A DNA stretch of 64,000 nucleotides from Dermacentor variabilis (GCF_050947875.1 NC_134569.1:20683631-20747630), one strand, 5' to 3'; shown: positions 1 to 12,285, numbered from the stretch's first letter. Notes: generated from the letters alone by a model not told the origin. Numbers and translations: made by a program.

Positions 1-2206
1 TGAGAAAAATAAATTGTGATAACTAAACAAAACAATAAAGCAGTCCTCTTGTGCTATAAGAGCAACGCGTTGAAGCGGAAAGTCAGTTCCCTTGGTCCCC
101 ACAGAGGTCATACATTCAGTGGTACTTTCTGAAGCTGTCGCTCGTTCACACGGCTACAATATTCGCGATTACGAATTATGCACGATGGCACGAGCGCGCC
201 CCGGTCGTGTTCGCCCCATTACTAAACTTTGCAATATGCACTGTATGGGCTGGAGGAATCTTCGCTTTCAGTGGAACGTGAGGTGTGTGAGACCTTGTGA
301 AATTCGGACACTTCAGCGCCCCCCCCCTCCCCCGAAGCAAGTACACGTAGGCACGTGGAAACGTGTAGTAAAGATGATTGTACGCAAGTCGAGTGTACTA
401 AAAAAAAGAAGAAAAGGAAATAGAAGAATGCAAGTCGCCGTACACGTTCGCTCTATAGTGCCAGCACGCATTATGGTATGGTTCCACTCCTATGCCTCTG
501 TCTCCGCGTGCGTTGTACGAACCGCGATTATGTTGCAATTCAATTTATCCGTAAACCTGCCCGGAACAAAGTAAAACTGCGCAAGCAGAGGTAACAGTGT
601 AGCAGCCAGTAATGTCGACTGAAGCATGAAAGCTTTCCCCACGCTGTCACAGTCGCTGGCCCCGGCCGGTACCGCTTTGTACACGCGACTGTCGGCTCGC
701 ACAGCAATGAACGCGTGTTCAGAATTTCACGAAGTTTGGAGCCATGGCTGGACCACCTTAGTAAAACGTTCGCACAAAGCGGCCTGTGTGGCTTGTATAC
801 AGGCGTGCAGCACGAATGTACAAGGCCGCCTTAAAAGGCCGCGATCGGCCGCCAATGCATCACTTTTCGGGCGTGCGCACCTTGGTCCACTTTCATTTGC
901 ATAGTTCGCGTTCCTGCAAGCAACACACGCCTTCCTGCCGCCGCAGTGCCAGGGTACGACGACGACAACAACAATAACAACAAAAACGACGACAGTAAAT
1001 ACTGCCGTTGACACTTTGAGTCAGGTCGTTAATCTTCAAAAGTCAGGCTATTCTTGTGTCGCTCGTGAATCGCAGCACAGATTTCAGTGTGGCTGTCCAT
1101 CATTTATGTGGACAGCCGCGAAACGCGCCGTCATGACCGCTGCTGCTGCACGGCCCTGCCCCCCCCCCAAAAAAAAGAACAAACTTTGAATAAAAAGATG
1201 ACACTGTCACAGCGCGTGGTTACTTGGACTGCTTCTCGGTGTCATGGAGACGGAAAAGAAGAGACATGCGACGGAAGTGAAGCATCGAATAATGGTCGCA
1301 AAACCGCGTCTGATCAAACCGCTTAGCCTATCCAGCCTAACCAGCCTATCCAGAAGACTGCGATTGCGCCGCGTGTGTTGATATGAGAAGTGGAACACAT
1401 GAAGGCGTCGCAAGAATATAACAGGCTTATTCCCTTCAAACCAGAACTTAACATTGTACCCAAGGAAATCGAAAATTCAAGTTCATTTATTTTTTCTTCC
1501 ATGAATTCCCTAGTTAACAAAGCTACTTTTTTTATTCTTTGTACTTGACGGGACGGTATTCACTGGAACACTCAAGTAAAACAGAAATTTGGCAGCTCCT
1601 GCCTGGCTTTCGCCGAAAAGTGAGGAATTACGAGGGCACAAGCTGGCAAGACAAGAGAACAAGGGAACAACGAGGCAAGAGAAACAGGCACTTCCGCGTC
1701 CCTAACAGCAGCCCAACGGCTCGAGCCAGACAGCCATAAATTGAAGCCGGCCTTCCCTCTTTTTCTCCATCAGCAGCAGGCGCGTCCGATGGCCCCCGTT
1801 TGGGAGCCGACAGCGTCAACCCGTTTGACCGCAGCAACATACGGCGGCAGATGGAGGCGGCGAATTCGCTCTCTCGGCGCTCCACGATTTATGGTCGACG
1901 CCGAACGCCGCCACTCTCGCCGCACCAGCGGCCCTTTCTAATGGAGCAGCACAGCCGCCTTTATCACAGCGCTGGGCCTCGCGCAAAAGCGTCTCCTTCC
2001 TGCAAACTCGCCTTTCATGGCTCTGCTATGCGGCCTACACACCTTTCATGGCACTGCTCTGTTTCGCATTATCCCTGTATTCGATGTCGTAGTGCTGCTG
2101 CCACGTGACGCAGTAGTCTGGGCACGGTTTAGCTGCAAGTTTCGCGGCTTTTACCAAAGCTGATCCGCCAGAATGTGCATGGTTAATAAGCTGTTAGAAT
2201 CGAGTG
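1..2206. other. No recognisable gene
   Basis: Mixed-composition DNA with short open frames on both strands but no domain, splice pattern or repeat that I recognise. The longest frame (92-574, +) is Arg/Val/Cys-rich, has no motif and overlaps unrelated frames, so I do not call it. Confidence 0.5.
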
Positions 2207-2319
2207 AAGTGAGTGAGTGAGTGAGTGAGTGAGTGAGTGAGTGAGTGAGTGAGTGAGTGAGTGAGTGAGTGAGTGAGTGAGTGAGTGAGTGAGTGAGTGA
2301 GTGAGTGAGTGAGTGAGTG
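2207..2319. repeat. (GAGT)n microsatellite
   Basis: An essentially perfect tetranucleotide array of about 28 units. Read on the minus strand it gives an artefactual Thr-His-Ser-Leu repeat peptide, which should not be annotated as protein. Confidence 0.98.
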
Positions 2320-3889
2320 TATTTCGTCTGCGTTCACTGAGCGCGCAACAGAAAAGGCTCGAGCCAAAGACGCGTCGCGCGTCCCCATGCGTGAAAAAAC
2401 GCGGATCACGACTGGGTTTCACCGCGATCGGCGTGCCGAGCAGAACGCCGTGCCAAAGACGGATGAACAGCTATGGGCGCTGATATGTGTTACGCTCACA
2501 GCGATTAAGCTTTCCGGCAGTTAAGACTTGGATATCTGTTCCAATTTGTCGCCGGGAGCGGCATATGCATATACAATTCTTCAAGCAACTAATGCTAAGG
2601 CTACTCAGCACAACAGCGCAGCCCAGAAAAGTGGTTTACCGTTTCTGCCTGCACTATTCATGCGAAAACGTCAAATGGACCATTGAGCGAAAAAGCCGGC
2701 GTCTGTTGACTGTGGAAGCGAAACCACACGTAAATTCCCTTTGTTTGCGACACGAGCGTGCCTCGGCGGAGGATAGCGAGACACCTGCTGGCGCAATAGC
2801 GCGCCAAGTGTTCCGTGAGGGGAGAGGGCATCGACGTGACGCCACGTCACCCTCGGTCTCGCTCCCGGAAGCCGACGCGCGGTCCGTATCTCTCTCTCTC
2901 ACCCCCACTGAGCTTAGCTGCTGTGCGCGCCTGCCGGCTGTTGCGCCTCGAGGTAGCGCTTAGGTCAGAAATTCATCCGGCACATTGATGAGCACGTCCG
3001 GTTGTGGGAATGAAAAAAAAAAGGGTTTATTTACACTATTTACACTGGCTTCAGATACGGAAGCCCACTCCATGTAGGAACATATTAAACGTCTGAGTTC
3101 CCATCAGGACACGTCAGCACACCTCTTCCTCACTGCCGCATATGTCTCCGCCTTTAATACCATCGTTTTCCTAGGAGACTAGACTATAGGAAATCTCATG
3201 ACTGTATCGCGGCCAATTGCAATCGTCGAATCGGTCGCAAAATCCCTCCCATGATGTGGCACCTTCGCCCCCGCATATGGCGCAAGCGTGTAGGAATCCC
3301 AGAATCCAAGGTTGACACCGTTCCCACGGTAGCCTCCAACGTTGGCCCCTTCCGTCAATTAGTTCGACTTGTCAGGGCCAGGGTGAGGTAGAGTGATCTT
3401 CGCGGTAATCGCCGCTTGTACGGAGGTCGGCGGCTGTTGTCGCCTCGAAATGAGCCCCTCCAGTGTTTGCGCGTCACAGTCCATGTCGGGCGCGGTCGTC
3501 GTCTGGGCCCGCGCTGATGACACAACTGCCTCGTGTTAAACGTCTGAGGAATGCTCATCGCCGTGTTGAGACGTAACGCGGCCTTGGTGGCCGCTGCTGC
3601 TTCCTCGGTCTCTCGTCACGCAGGACGTCGGTGGCATGTGATGTTGGCATCGCAGGCTGCTGCTTGCTGGCTCGGGCAGCACGTACCGCTGTGGAGCATT
3701 ACTTGCAGCGCAAAACTCGAAGGGCCGCTCAGCGGCGTTCAATCGGACATTAATGCGTTCGTATTCACAACTCATAAGAAGTGTTTAGGTGTCCTCCGAT
3801 TTTTGTAACGTGATAGCATTAAAGACCCAGTTTCGCAGAAAATCCGGTGCCGGCGTCGTAGGCGTCATAGGTGTAGGCGCCCATGGCCG
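2320..3889. other. Unassigned; possible old repeat
   Basis: No gene recognised. An A-run at about 3013-3022 is followed by TTTATT (3026-3031), an AATAAA hexamer on the minus strand, so a decayed element end is possible. The stretch 3720-3890 (the sequence leading into GCGCCCATGG) has the flavour of a dispersed tick repeat. It directly abuts the 5' truncation of the LINE that follows. Confidence 0.35.
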
Positions 3890-4545
3890 AGAAAGTCATC
3901 GTCATCAGAAGCATACACAAAAATTGTCATCTATTAGAGCTTTATTTGGAGCCATATAAAGACTCCTTAGATGTAATTAGCCTGACTGAAGTGAATGTAG
4001 ATGAAACCAATGCTAAGTTATATCAAATAAAACGTTTCGAACAATTTTCTGTATGCCGTCACGAGAGAAGAGAAGGAGGTGTTATAATATACGTTAGAAA
4101 CAATTCGCTGTGCGAAAGATTGACCATAACTATCAAAGAAGCAGAGACATTGCTGTTATCAATGGAATGTGCACGTGCATCATTCATAATCTGCGCAATC
4201 TACAGGTCACCAGACAGAAATATAGGCACATTTTTGGAAGAATTGCAGCATCTCTTCACGACACTAGAGAAAAAAGATAACATAATTCTGGTAGGTGATC
4301 TCAACATCGATACCTCTTGTACTACTAAAAATTACGTCAGTGACTATTTGACTCTCATTTCAAGTTATGGCTTAGAAGATAACATCACAGGAGTTACGCG
4401 AGAAAAATTTTGGGGGAACAAACTTACGACGGTCATGTATTGACCGCATACTAGCGCGTGTTTCTAGCATGCAAACTGCAACAAGTATTGAAAAAGAAAA
4501 AGTTGCTGACCATTATTTCATTACTCTCCCAATGTTCAGTGAAGA
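3883..4545 (+). pseudogene. LINE endonuclease (EEP family), frameshifted
   Basis: The EN nicks target DNA to prime reverse transcription. Visible EEP motifs in order are LTEV with the catalytic Glu, GGVIIYVRN, IYRSP, and GDLNID with the catalytic Asp and Asn. After a frameshift near 4432 come IDRILAR and an ADH in place of the usual SDH. The N-terminal Asn expected in the NxRS motif is not seen (IRSI is present). The open part covers 186 codons from 3883, which is shorter than the roughly 220 residues usual for the domain. With the shift and the lost Asn it is not expected to work. Confidence 0.8.
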
Positions 4546-4559
4546 CTTAACCAACTGAC

Positions 4560-6690
4560 GTGGGGAAACTAAACAAGAATTCTATATCTTCGATAACTAG
4601 AAGATTGATAGATTAATTAAGGAATATCATTGGGATACTTTATTAACACTAACTCGTTTACAAGCATACGAGAAGCTAACTGACATATTTAAATCAATTT
4701 ATGATAAAAGCCGAAAGATAATTACTATAAAAAAGGAAAATCGAAAAGCCATGGATTACCAATGAAATTAAAGAGTTCAGTGATATCAAAGAAAGTAGGG
4801 CTAATGAATCAGACGTACAATTAAGAGAAGAATTTAGGCAAACAAGAAATAACCTAACAGGTTCACTAAGGCTAGCAAGGAATAAATACTATAGTAATAA
4901 GCTAAACGAGTGTAAATTTAATTTGAGAAAGTCGTGGAACAAAGTAAATTCGCTAACAGGCAGACAAACGAAACGCAACATAGACGAAAGCATGAGAAAT
5001 AATTTCCGCAGAAGACAAATGGATGAAATAACAAACGCATTTAAAAACTGCTTTGCAAATACTGTTAAGAAACCTCATGAAAATTCCCCTAGGGCTTCAT
5101 GTGACATAACAATCAAATCAAACGTCAACTCTGCATAATTGAGTGAGGTAACTAATCTCGATGTTTGGGATGTAATAAGGTCATTTTCCACTGCTATAAT
5201 GCCAGGGTATGATAGGATTCGATTTCGTGAGATATTCTTCAACTTTGCTTGTTTGAAGAGTGTGCTACTATATATTTACTCAGAAGTATTTAGGACGGGT
5301 CAGATTCCCAATACAATGAAAATAGCTTTAACTAGACCAATTTACAAAAGCGGTAAAAGGCAACACTGCGAAAACTATTGACCTATAGCAATCGTGCCCG
5401 CATTGTCGTGTGTTCTAGAAAAGCATATGCACAAGAAAATGGTTTCCTTTTGCGAAAAGTTTCGTCTGTTAATTGTCTAATTCACAGTATGGGTTTCGTT
5501 GCAAGAGAAGTACAATCACACTACACTACTAGAAGACTTTGCAGACGTAGTTAACCGTGAAATAGATAAAAATAAGATAGTAATTGGGCTTTCTTTAGAT
5601 CTGAAAAAAGCTTTCGACACGTTAGACCACGAAATACTCTTTGTAAAATTAGCTCAAATAGGATTCCGCGGGCCTTTCATAGAGGTTTTTAAAGACTACT
5701 TCAAAAATCGATATCAGGTCATTCGAATTCAAAATATAGACAGCGAGTTAATACACATAAAGCATGGAGTCCCACAAGGATCCGTACTAAGCCCACTGCT
5801 TTTTAAATTGTATGTGAACGATTTAGTCCATCTAGCGCTGCACTCAAAGTTATACCAATTTGCGGATGATACTGCTGTAATATTATCCCATGAAAATTTT
5901 ACTAAATTTATTACTTTGTTACAGGACGATATATAAAAAATAATGGCATGGTTTGAGAACTACATATTTGTGAACAAAGCAAAAACAGAGTTAATCTGCT
6001 TTCACAGCCCGTACAAAAAAGTGCAGCTAACTGAACATCTATACTTGCATATTGAATGCTGCATTGGATGCTCTAGCCAAAGTATGCAGTATGCCACAAA
6101 AATAAAGTACCTTGGTGTTATTTTCGATGAATATTTCTTATTTGTCCATCACATGCAACATGTAGCTAAACGACTCCATGTAGTAAGTTCAGTCACGTAC
6201 AAAATCAGATCAGTATGCGACGTTCGGTTAAGAAAACTCACATATAAGGCTCTAGGTGAAACCGTATAACGGTATGGCATTACGATCTACCAACTTGCTT
6301 CGCCATGTAGGCTAAACGTGTTAAATAGAATAATGCAAAAAATGACGAATAACATAGCATACGAAACAAACAGCAACTCCAACAGCCACAGTGAGCTGAT
6401 GGCAGGACATGGTATATTTGATGTTAAACAACTTTTTCTATCCGTGGTATTTACGAAGCATTACTTTGATGAATCCTTTAAAACAAAAACAAAAAAACGT
6501 AAAAACTCGTGATCTGCACAAGACTGAGACATTGGTTCGGGCTAAAGCATTCACAAACTATGGTAAAAGAACGAGATCATCTTATGGTCCGTTCTACTTT
6601 AATAAAATTCCCAAATATAAAGTTCCCAAAGTATCGTCATTCAGGAAAATAAAAGATCTTGTACGTCGCACGGTTCTGACAAGTGGCTGG
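4560..6690 (+). pseudogene. LINE reverse transcriptase, multiply disrupted
   Basis: After a degraded linker (4560-5138), RT blocks appear in three pieces. 5139-5381 carries the finger region, ending at a stop where NYRPI would continue. 5499-5936 carries DLKKAFDTLDH, HGVPQGSVLSPLLF and the catalytic FADD at about 5858-5869. 5943-6269 carries the thumb with KYLGVIFD. The end (6409-6690) has NYGKRTRSSYGPF and FNKIP, the usual C-terminal signature of CR1/L2-type proteins. Both catalytic Asp residues of the FADD box remain, but stops at 5381 and 5936 and several shifts break the frame. The SINE at 6695 interrupts the last residues. Confidence 0.88.
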
Positions 6691-6694
6691 GAAA

Positions 6695-6928
6695 CCCGCC
6701 GTGGTTGCTCAGTGGCTATGGTGCTGGGCTGCTGAGCACAAGGTCGCGGGATCGAATCCCGGCCACGGCGGCCGCATATCGATGGGGGCGAAATGCCAAA
6801 ACACCCGTGTACTTAGATTAAGGTGCACGTTAAAGAACCCCAGGTGGTCAAAATTTCCGGAGTCCTCCACTGCAGCGTGCCTCATAATCAGAAAGTGGTT
6901 TTGTCACGTAAAACCCCATAATTTTTTT
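6695..6928 (+). mobile_element. tRNA-derived SINE, Ruka-like, with 13-bp TSD
   Basis: The head CCGCCGTGGTTGCTCAGTGG contains an A box, and GGGATCGAATCCC is a good B box, so an internal Pol III promoter is present. The tRNA-unrelated body follows (GTGCACGTTAAAGAACCCCA, then GTGGTTTTGTCACGTAAAAC). The 13-bp target-site duplication AAGTGGCTGGGAA lies at 6681-6693 and 6929-6941 and is exact. The insertion is therefore later than much of the decay around it. It sits at the end of the LINE coding region. The family name is from memory of the published tick SINE. Confidence 0.93.
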
Positions 6929-6941
6929 AAGTGGCTGGGAA

Positions 6942-7522
6942 TAGCAGAAGAAAACCATGTGGCAGGACCTTTTCTGATGAATTTCGCTAACAGTTGTATA
7001 AAACAGACTAGAGTATTGTGTTCTTTCTATGTGTATTGTGTTCTTCTTACTTTCTAATAGTGACCGATGACTGCTACTCTTCCAAATCCTTGACAACTGT
7101 ATATGGTTAAACAGAGGGTTGTGCTGTACCTATGTTTTGCTGCTGTAATATGTCTTTGTTTAAACTATTGCTCGTGCAGAGACAACTACTAGAAATTAGC
7201 CGAGCGATGGAGGAAAAAAGAAAGGAAATGGAAGGGAGGAGGGATTGAAGTTGTGTACTTGTATTACGCCTTGTTGAAGGCAAATGCACAGTGGTCCGCA
7301 TAAAAGCATCGATGCTTTCGTGGACTACAGGTTACTGTTTGTGGCACATATAAGAAATTTGATTTTGCTACTGTACTTTTTATTTTTTCTCTCTTCCTAT
7401 TGTTTCCTCTGTTCTTAGAGCACAAGAATGTGAAATTCGGGCTAGAGCACTGCCCAGTCCCGCTCAAAAGCATCGTTGCTTTGGCGGGCTGACAAAATAT
7501 TTGATTGCATGTTTTATGTTCT
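6942..7522 (+). other. LINE 3' UTR with two related stem-loops
   Basis: After the SINE, the LINE trailer contains two similar hairpins. The first is 7294-7325, where GTCC/GGAC flank AAAGCATC/GATGCTTT. The second is 7458-7490, where CCCGC/GCGGG flank AAAGCA/TGCTTT. Both are followed within about 25 bases by a related ATTTGATT string. In some L2-like elements the RT recognises a 3' stem-loop of its own RNA, so these are candidate recognition structures. The end of the element at 7522 is set by the GAAA-rich tract. Confidence 0.5.
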
Positions 7523-7563
7523 AAGAAAGAAAGAAAGAAAGAAAGTAAAAAAGAAAGAAGCAA
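7523..7563. repeat. GAAA-rich tract
   Basis: Imperfect (GAAA)n with AAAAA interruptions. Its position directly after the LINE trailer suggests an expanded 3' tail. Confidence 0.85.
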
Positions 7564-9599
7564 AGAACCACGCATATTCTATACAGCTCTAAAGTTGTTG
7601 TTCTATCACTTTGCTCATACCTTGTCTTACGTTCTCTACAAAGTTATTCCTAGGAATTTTGAAAATGGTAGCCTACAAACAAATGTCATGAAACAAAACA
7701 CCGACAACGTATTCCTTTTATGTTAAATCTTCTCAGAATGAAATATCAAAAGTGCGAAACAATAACAGAAGACGGGCCCATGCAAGAAGCGGCGTTTCTA
7801 CCAGAAAACTCGCCTTCGTGAATAGATTTCACCACCAGCGTTTCCCGGTAAACATCACGGTTACGCTAAGCCGCAGTCAATTTTTTTTAAAATTGCGTTT
7901 CAGCGATTAGTACCCGTTCAGGCGCGTAATAAATGGATTACCATTAGACACGAAGGGCCTAGCAATTTCTCTTCGTGAGGATGTGCAGTATGTGGACGTC
8001 AAGATACCCCACTGCGCTGGCAACTCTTTCCATCTGGCGTTCGTAACTGGACCGCGTGGCTCTGTTCATAACGCACGGGATGGGTTGGCTCTTGCCCCAT
8101 ATTTCAACCACTTAAACTGGAAGATCAAGTGGACCTTCATCGCCCAGCTTGCCACTATACCATGCGTTCCTCTCGCAGAGCGTGCCTTCCTTGAAAGTCG
8201 GGGATCAACGACGGTGTCGTGTTCCACCGTGCGTGCTAGCAGCGACACATTAGTAGGTCACCAGTAGGTCAATTTGCATGCGCATCAGTACATTTTTCTC
8301 TGAAGGTGGTCTTTCTTACCCAGCCCGCATGAGTATGCTTCGGAAGAAGAGAATACGCGGTTCATTTTTTCTACGAAAACATAAAGCACAAACCTGAACA
8401 AGGCTGCGGACAACATGCGGGGAAAGGGGATGAGAAGCGTCTCATACGATGGCGCTGACCTATATATGCTTCTTTTTATGCTTCATCCCAGGGCTTCGAG
8501 ATGAGATATCGAACGACGAGAAAAGCAGCAGGCGCAGCATTAAGGGTCAACAAATGTACAAGCCGTAAAAGGAAAACGACGAAAAAGGAGTAGCAAAACA
8601 TGCACCACTTTTCAAAATATGCCCAATGCGTTAGTGAATCTTTCTTTTTGTCAAGGTGGGAACCAGCCATCTTTAGCCGGAAGTCTTCCTTTTCGTCATA
8701 TTGTAACGGCACGGTTAGTTGAACATCGAAATTATTTAACGATATTGCTCCTATAATACACGAGCTCAGCCGAAAGTAATCCAGCATTCTTATTATCCGA
8801 CAGAGGTCGTCGAACCCAAACATATTTCTGCAAGTACACGTACTTTAAGAGCGCCTTATGTGTCCATGAGAAGTGAACTCGAGGTAGCAGCAACGCGCAC
8901 CGGTTTAGTTGTTTGCGGAAGCTGGTCCCAGTGTCTTAAAAATCAACAAAGGGCAGAGAAAATTGATGGAGACTATACTGCTTATATAAGTCGAGAAGCG
9001 AAGTCGATGGACAAATATAACAAATTAAGGGTGAAATTGCAAACAGGAGAAACCATGCTGCAGGAGAGAAATAAAAGCCAGTGAATGTGCATGCCGACGT
9101 GAATGTCACAAAAGCCAATTGAAATTATGTCTTTAAAAATAATTGGAGTATTCGGCTCGGCGATGGGTCAGATCCTTTATTTATTTTTTCGCCTGGTTTA
9201 CCATGGGGAATAATGCCGAAATGAAATTACATATAAGCATGGAGGCCCGTTTCGCGCATACGCTACGACAGCGACATATGAAATCTATTATTCATGAGTC
9301 ATCGTTCATAGTCTCCAGGTTGGTCACTTCTCAACTTCAACATCGCTACGTACACTTTCTAGGAGTGCCTTTTGTGCCAGGACGCGTGCAAGGTATATGG
9401 CGGGCGTCGGCTGCAGACGGAAGATAGGAGCTCCTGCAGTCTCGTGTGCCTCGCCTACTAGCAAGGCATAACGCTGGGCAAAAGAAAAGTTGCCCTAGCT
9501 CAGCGGAAAGACTGCGTTTCATTAACAGGAATATTACGGCCACTGTGGTCCCGCACGCACGACTTAGCATTTGGCTGACACTTCTTCAGCACGACTAGC
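7564..9599. other. No recognisable gene
   Basis: Short frames only. The minus-strand frame 8476-8823 (115 codons, with a hydrophobic stretch) and the plus-strand frame 7983-8267 have no motif I recognise and no convincing splice context. They stay unassigned. Confidence 0.4.
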
Positions 9600-10300
9600 A
9601 TTTGGATGAATTTAACAGCGCTGCATGCAAATGTACGATGTCGGCGAGGTTATCAGGTGCGATTCTTGCTTGCGAGTGCCCTGCCCGCAAACGTTCTCGA
9701 TGACTCTGCGCGCGCCTACGTAAGAGAAAAAGCGACGCTTGCGAATCTCGCAGCTAGCTCGCTTCCGAATGGCCCAGCTGCTGTCGTCCCGACACACCCT
9801 TCTGCGCAGAGGGACTTCCGGCATGGTAGCGCACGTTCGTTCAGCCAGCGGCCACGAAGCGTTCGACCACCTCGGCTGCGCGCGCAGAGAAGGCGCAAAG
9901 TTCCACGTTTGCGCGCGAAGGAGAAAGCTACCCGCGCTGTACAGGACAGGCGTATTTACGAGCGCTTTCCGGACCTGCGTGGGCGGAATTCTCAGGCCGC
10001 AATCATCAACGGGGCAAGGAGCGCGAATCGGCTTACTCGAGGAGTGGCGCGCTTGTGTGCCGAGCGCGCGCGTCACGGCGATATAGAGGTCGCCAGAAGT
10101 GATGGATGCCCCGCTCGGCACAGAACTGGCGGTTTCCAGGGGCCCCAGCGCGCCTCGCATTTTCCGAGCCAGCGACGCTCGTCGGAACATCGCCGAGCCC
10201 GCTTCACACGTTCGCGGGAAAGGCATGCATTGTGGCCCCTTCTCGAACGTCGGTTCGTGAAGCCGCACAGCACAGAAGGGCCTGCCACCGATAATTAAAG
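9600..10300. other. CpG-rich block with overlapping open frames
   Basis: High GC with many CpG dinucleotides. Open frames of about 60-230 codons occur on both strands at once (for example 9606-10298 + and 9612-10268 -), which is what a GC-rich stretch gives by chance. Candidate promoter or untranslated exon; no protein domain is visible in any frame. Confidence 0.4.
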
Positions 10301-10308
10301 GGGCTGCA

Positions 10309-10327
10309 AGAGAGAGAGAGAGAGAGG
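10309..10327. repeat. (GA)n microsatellite
   Basis: A short perfect GA array of about nine units. Confidence 0.9.
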
Positions 10328-10679
10328 GACCTCTCTTAATTGGTAAGGAGACGTGTTGCCTACAGCCATACGCCTAACATGCTACTTTGGATGACGAGGG
10401 TTACGCCTGAAAGACGCACTCATAGCGCACGCGCACCACTAGGGCTATTACATGTATGAAAAAAAAAACGCTCTAAAATCTAAGACGCTCCCATTACACA
10501 AACAGCGAGGCACGAACAACATATACACACGGGAAGGGCGGATCACTTTATGCATCAGACAAAGATACCATGATACTATACAACGTCCTGAAACACCACG
10601 TCGTAAAAAGTTTTCAAAAATGAGGTTACACGCAGCGCATTCGTAGCGCATTACGCATAATTCAACAGGAACCACCTCG
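10328..10679. other. No recognisable feature
   Basis: Nothing recognised between the GA array and the 5' truncation of the following LINE. Confidence 0.5.
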
Positions 10680-11570
10680 AAAGTGGAGCATTTTCAGCGA
10701 CTTTAAGGCAGCTCTGCATTGCTTACTTTCCGCCTTACGCCGCGGACCCTACAAGCAACTAGTGCTACAAATCCCCGAGCTCCTTCATTGCCTGGTCGAG
10801 CAAAGAACCACGTCACACTTCAGTGGCTCCCTTAGCCACTGTGGCATAATGGGTAACGAACAGGCCGATGAAGCTGCAAGATCTGCTCATGAAGACGGCG
10901 TGCAGAAGCCTATCCCGCTGTCAAGAACAGATGCATCAGCGCAACTTCCAGTGCTTGCATATGGTGCCTTATAATTGTTGTGTAACACACCTAGTTTCCA
11001 GCACACATATCTACATCGACTGGAACCCTCCCTGTCTGCAACTTTAGACTCTACCTGGACCATCCCGACCCGAGGCAACGGTACTCTACCGATTGTGGCT
11101 TGGCGTCGCATTTACGAAGTCATTTGCTTTCCGTATCGGATGGGAGGATAGTGCTGCGTGCGACCACTGCGGCGACGAGGAAACTATCCAACACGTTCTT
11201 TGTCATTGTCCCCGGCCGATATAGCGCACACAGGCAGTCACTCGCAGCCGCGCTGGCGCGTCTTGACGACCAGCCGTTTTCGGAGCAGACAACGCCGACC
11301 TATAAGGTCGTCACACCACAAGACAGTGAAGACACTCTTGAAATTTTTGCGTTCGAGTGGCCTATTGGAGAGACGGTAATTCTCAAGGACGTTCACGACC
11401 TTCCCTATATTTTTTTCCCCCGTTAGTTTGCTTTTTCTCTCCGCCCTGTTTTTTCCGTCTTTCATTTCCCCTTACCATTCCCCAGTGCCGGGTAGCAAAC
11501 CAGAATCTCATCCCGTCAACATCCTTGCCTTTGCTATCCCGTTTATCTCTCTATCTTTCTCTCTCTTCTT
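10680..11570 (+). mobile_element. I-like LINE remnant: RNase H to 3' end
   Basis: A 5'-truncated element keeping only the C-terminal part of its second protein. The RNase H part shows FSDFKAALHCL, SHCGIMGNEQADEAAR and then a frameshifted zinc motif CDHCGDEETIQHVLCHC. The C-terminal tail follows (ALARLDDQPFSEQ, then LEIFAFEWPIGE) and stops at about 11426. The trailer 11475-11570 carries CCCCAGTGCCGGGTAGCAAA, which matches the trailer of the minus-strand LINE at 43.8-47.2 kb, so the two belong to related families. At least two frameshifts and one stop make it dead. Confidence 0.8.
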
Positions 11571-11812
11571 CCTACTTACTGTCATCAAAACCTGCTCCTA
11601 TTTGATCAGTAGGTGTAGCTATCATATTGTACCTTGCGCAGTCATCAGCGAAAAACCGCATTAGAATCGTAACAGCTTTGGGAAAATCATTGATAAAAAT
11701 TTAAAAAAAAATGAAGGAGGGCCGGCTCAAGACACTCCCTTGGGAAATTCCAGGAACAACGTCAGCAGGTTTCCATTCTTTACCTTGAATTTGAATGTGT
11801 TGCTTACGACTG

Positions 11813-12045
<233 letters not shown>

Positions 12046-12139
12046 AACCATTGTGTTATGATAGAATCACCCTTAATGATAGAACCCTTAACCCTTAATG
12101 ATAGAACCCATTTTTAAGAATAACTTGGGATGAGACATC

Positions 12140-12285
12140 CCAAATTATATTTCCCAAAAGCGTTTGACATCATGTCAAAATATTGTAAAGGAAAAATATT
12201 GTAAAGCACTCTTAAACCCTACTGCATATTTAGAAAGAAACTCATTTGGTATTCCGTCTTGTCAGGGACTATTCTTTTTCTCTAT
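12140..12285 (+). pseudogene. Possible RT palm scrap
   Basis: On the plus strand FPKAFDIMSKYCK resembles the RT block FxKAFDxxxH. About 110 bases later, GIPSCQGLFFFSI resembles GVPQGSxLGPLLF. Spacing and order fit an RT, but the likeness is weak and it may be chance. It would lie head-to-head with the minus-strand LINE scrap that follows. Confidence 0.25.

Larger units (their letters stand above)
3890..7522 (+). mobile_element. L2/CR1-like non-LTR retrotransposon remnant
   Basis: A LINE read on the plus strand with an apurinic-type endonuclease (EN), then a reverse transcriptase (RT), a C-terminal region typical of L2/CR1-type elements and no RNase H domain. The coding region carries several frameshifts and in-frame stops, so it is dead. 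A SINE with a clear TSD splits the C-terminal coding end at 6694. The 3' untranslated part (6942-7522) holds two similar stem-loops and ends at a GAAA-rich tail. The 5' end looks truncated near 3890 because homology starts just inside the EN domain. Clade assignment is from motif style only. Confidence 0.85.

Noticed and set aside
92..574. 160-codon plus-strand frame
   Set aside because: No motif, odd composition, no splice or promoter context.
2183..2422. Minus-strand frames with Thr-His-Ser-Leu repeats
   Set aside because: Translation of the (GAGT)n microsatellite.
6697..6780. tRNA gene at the SINE head
   Set aside because: Multiple copies with an identical non-tRNA body and TSDs show it is a SINE.
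6683..7057. 124-codon plus-strand frame over the SINE
   Set aside because: The frame is SINE sequence; the same peptide recurs at 16117-16524 for the same reason.
9606..10298. 230-codon plus and 218-codon minus frames
   Set aside because: Fully overlapping frames in a CpG-rich stretch, Arg-rich, no domain; expected from composition.
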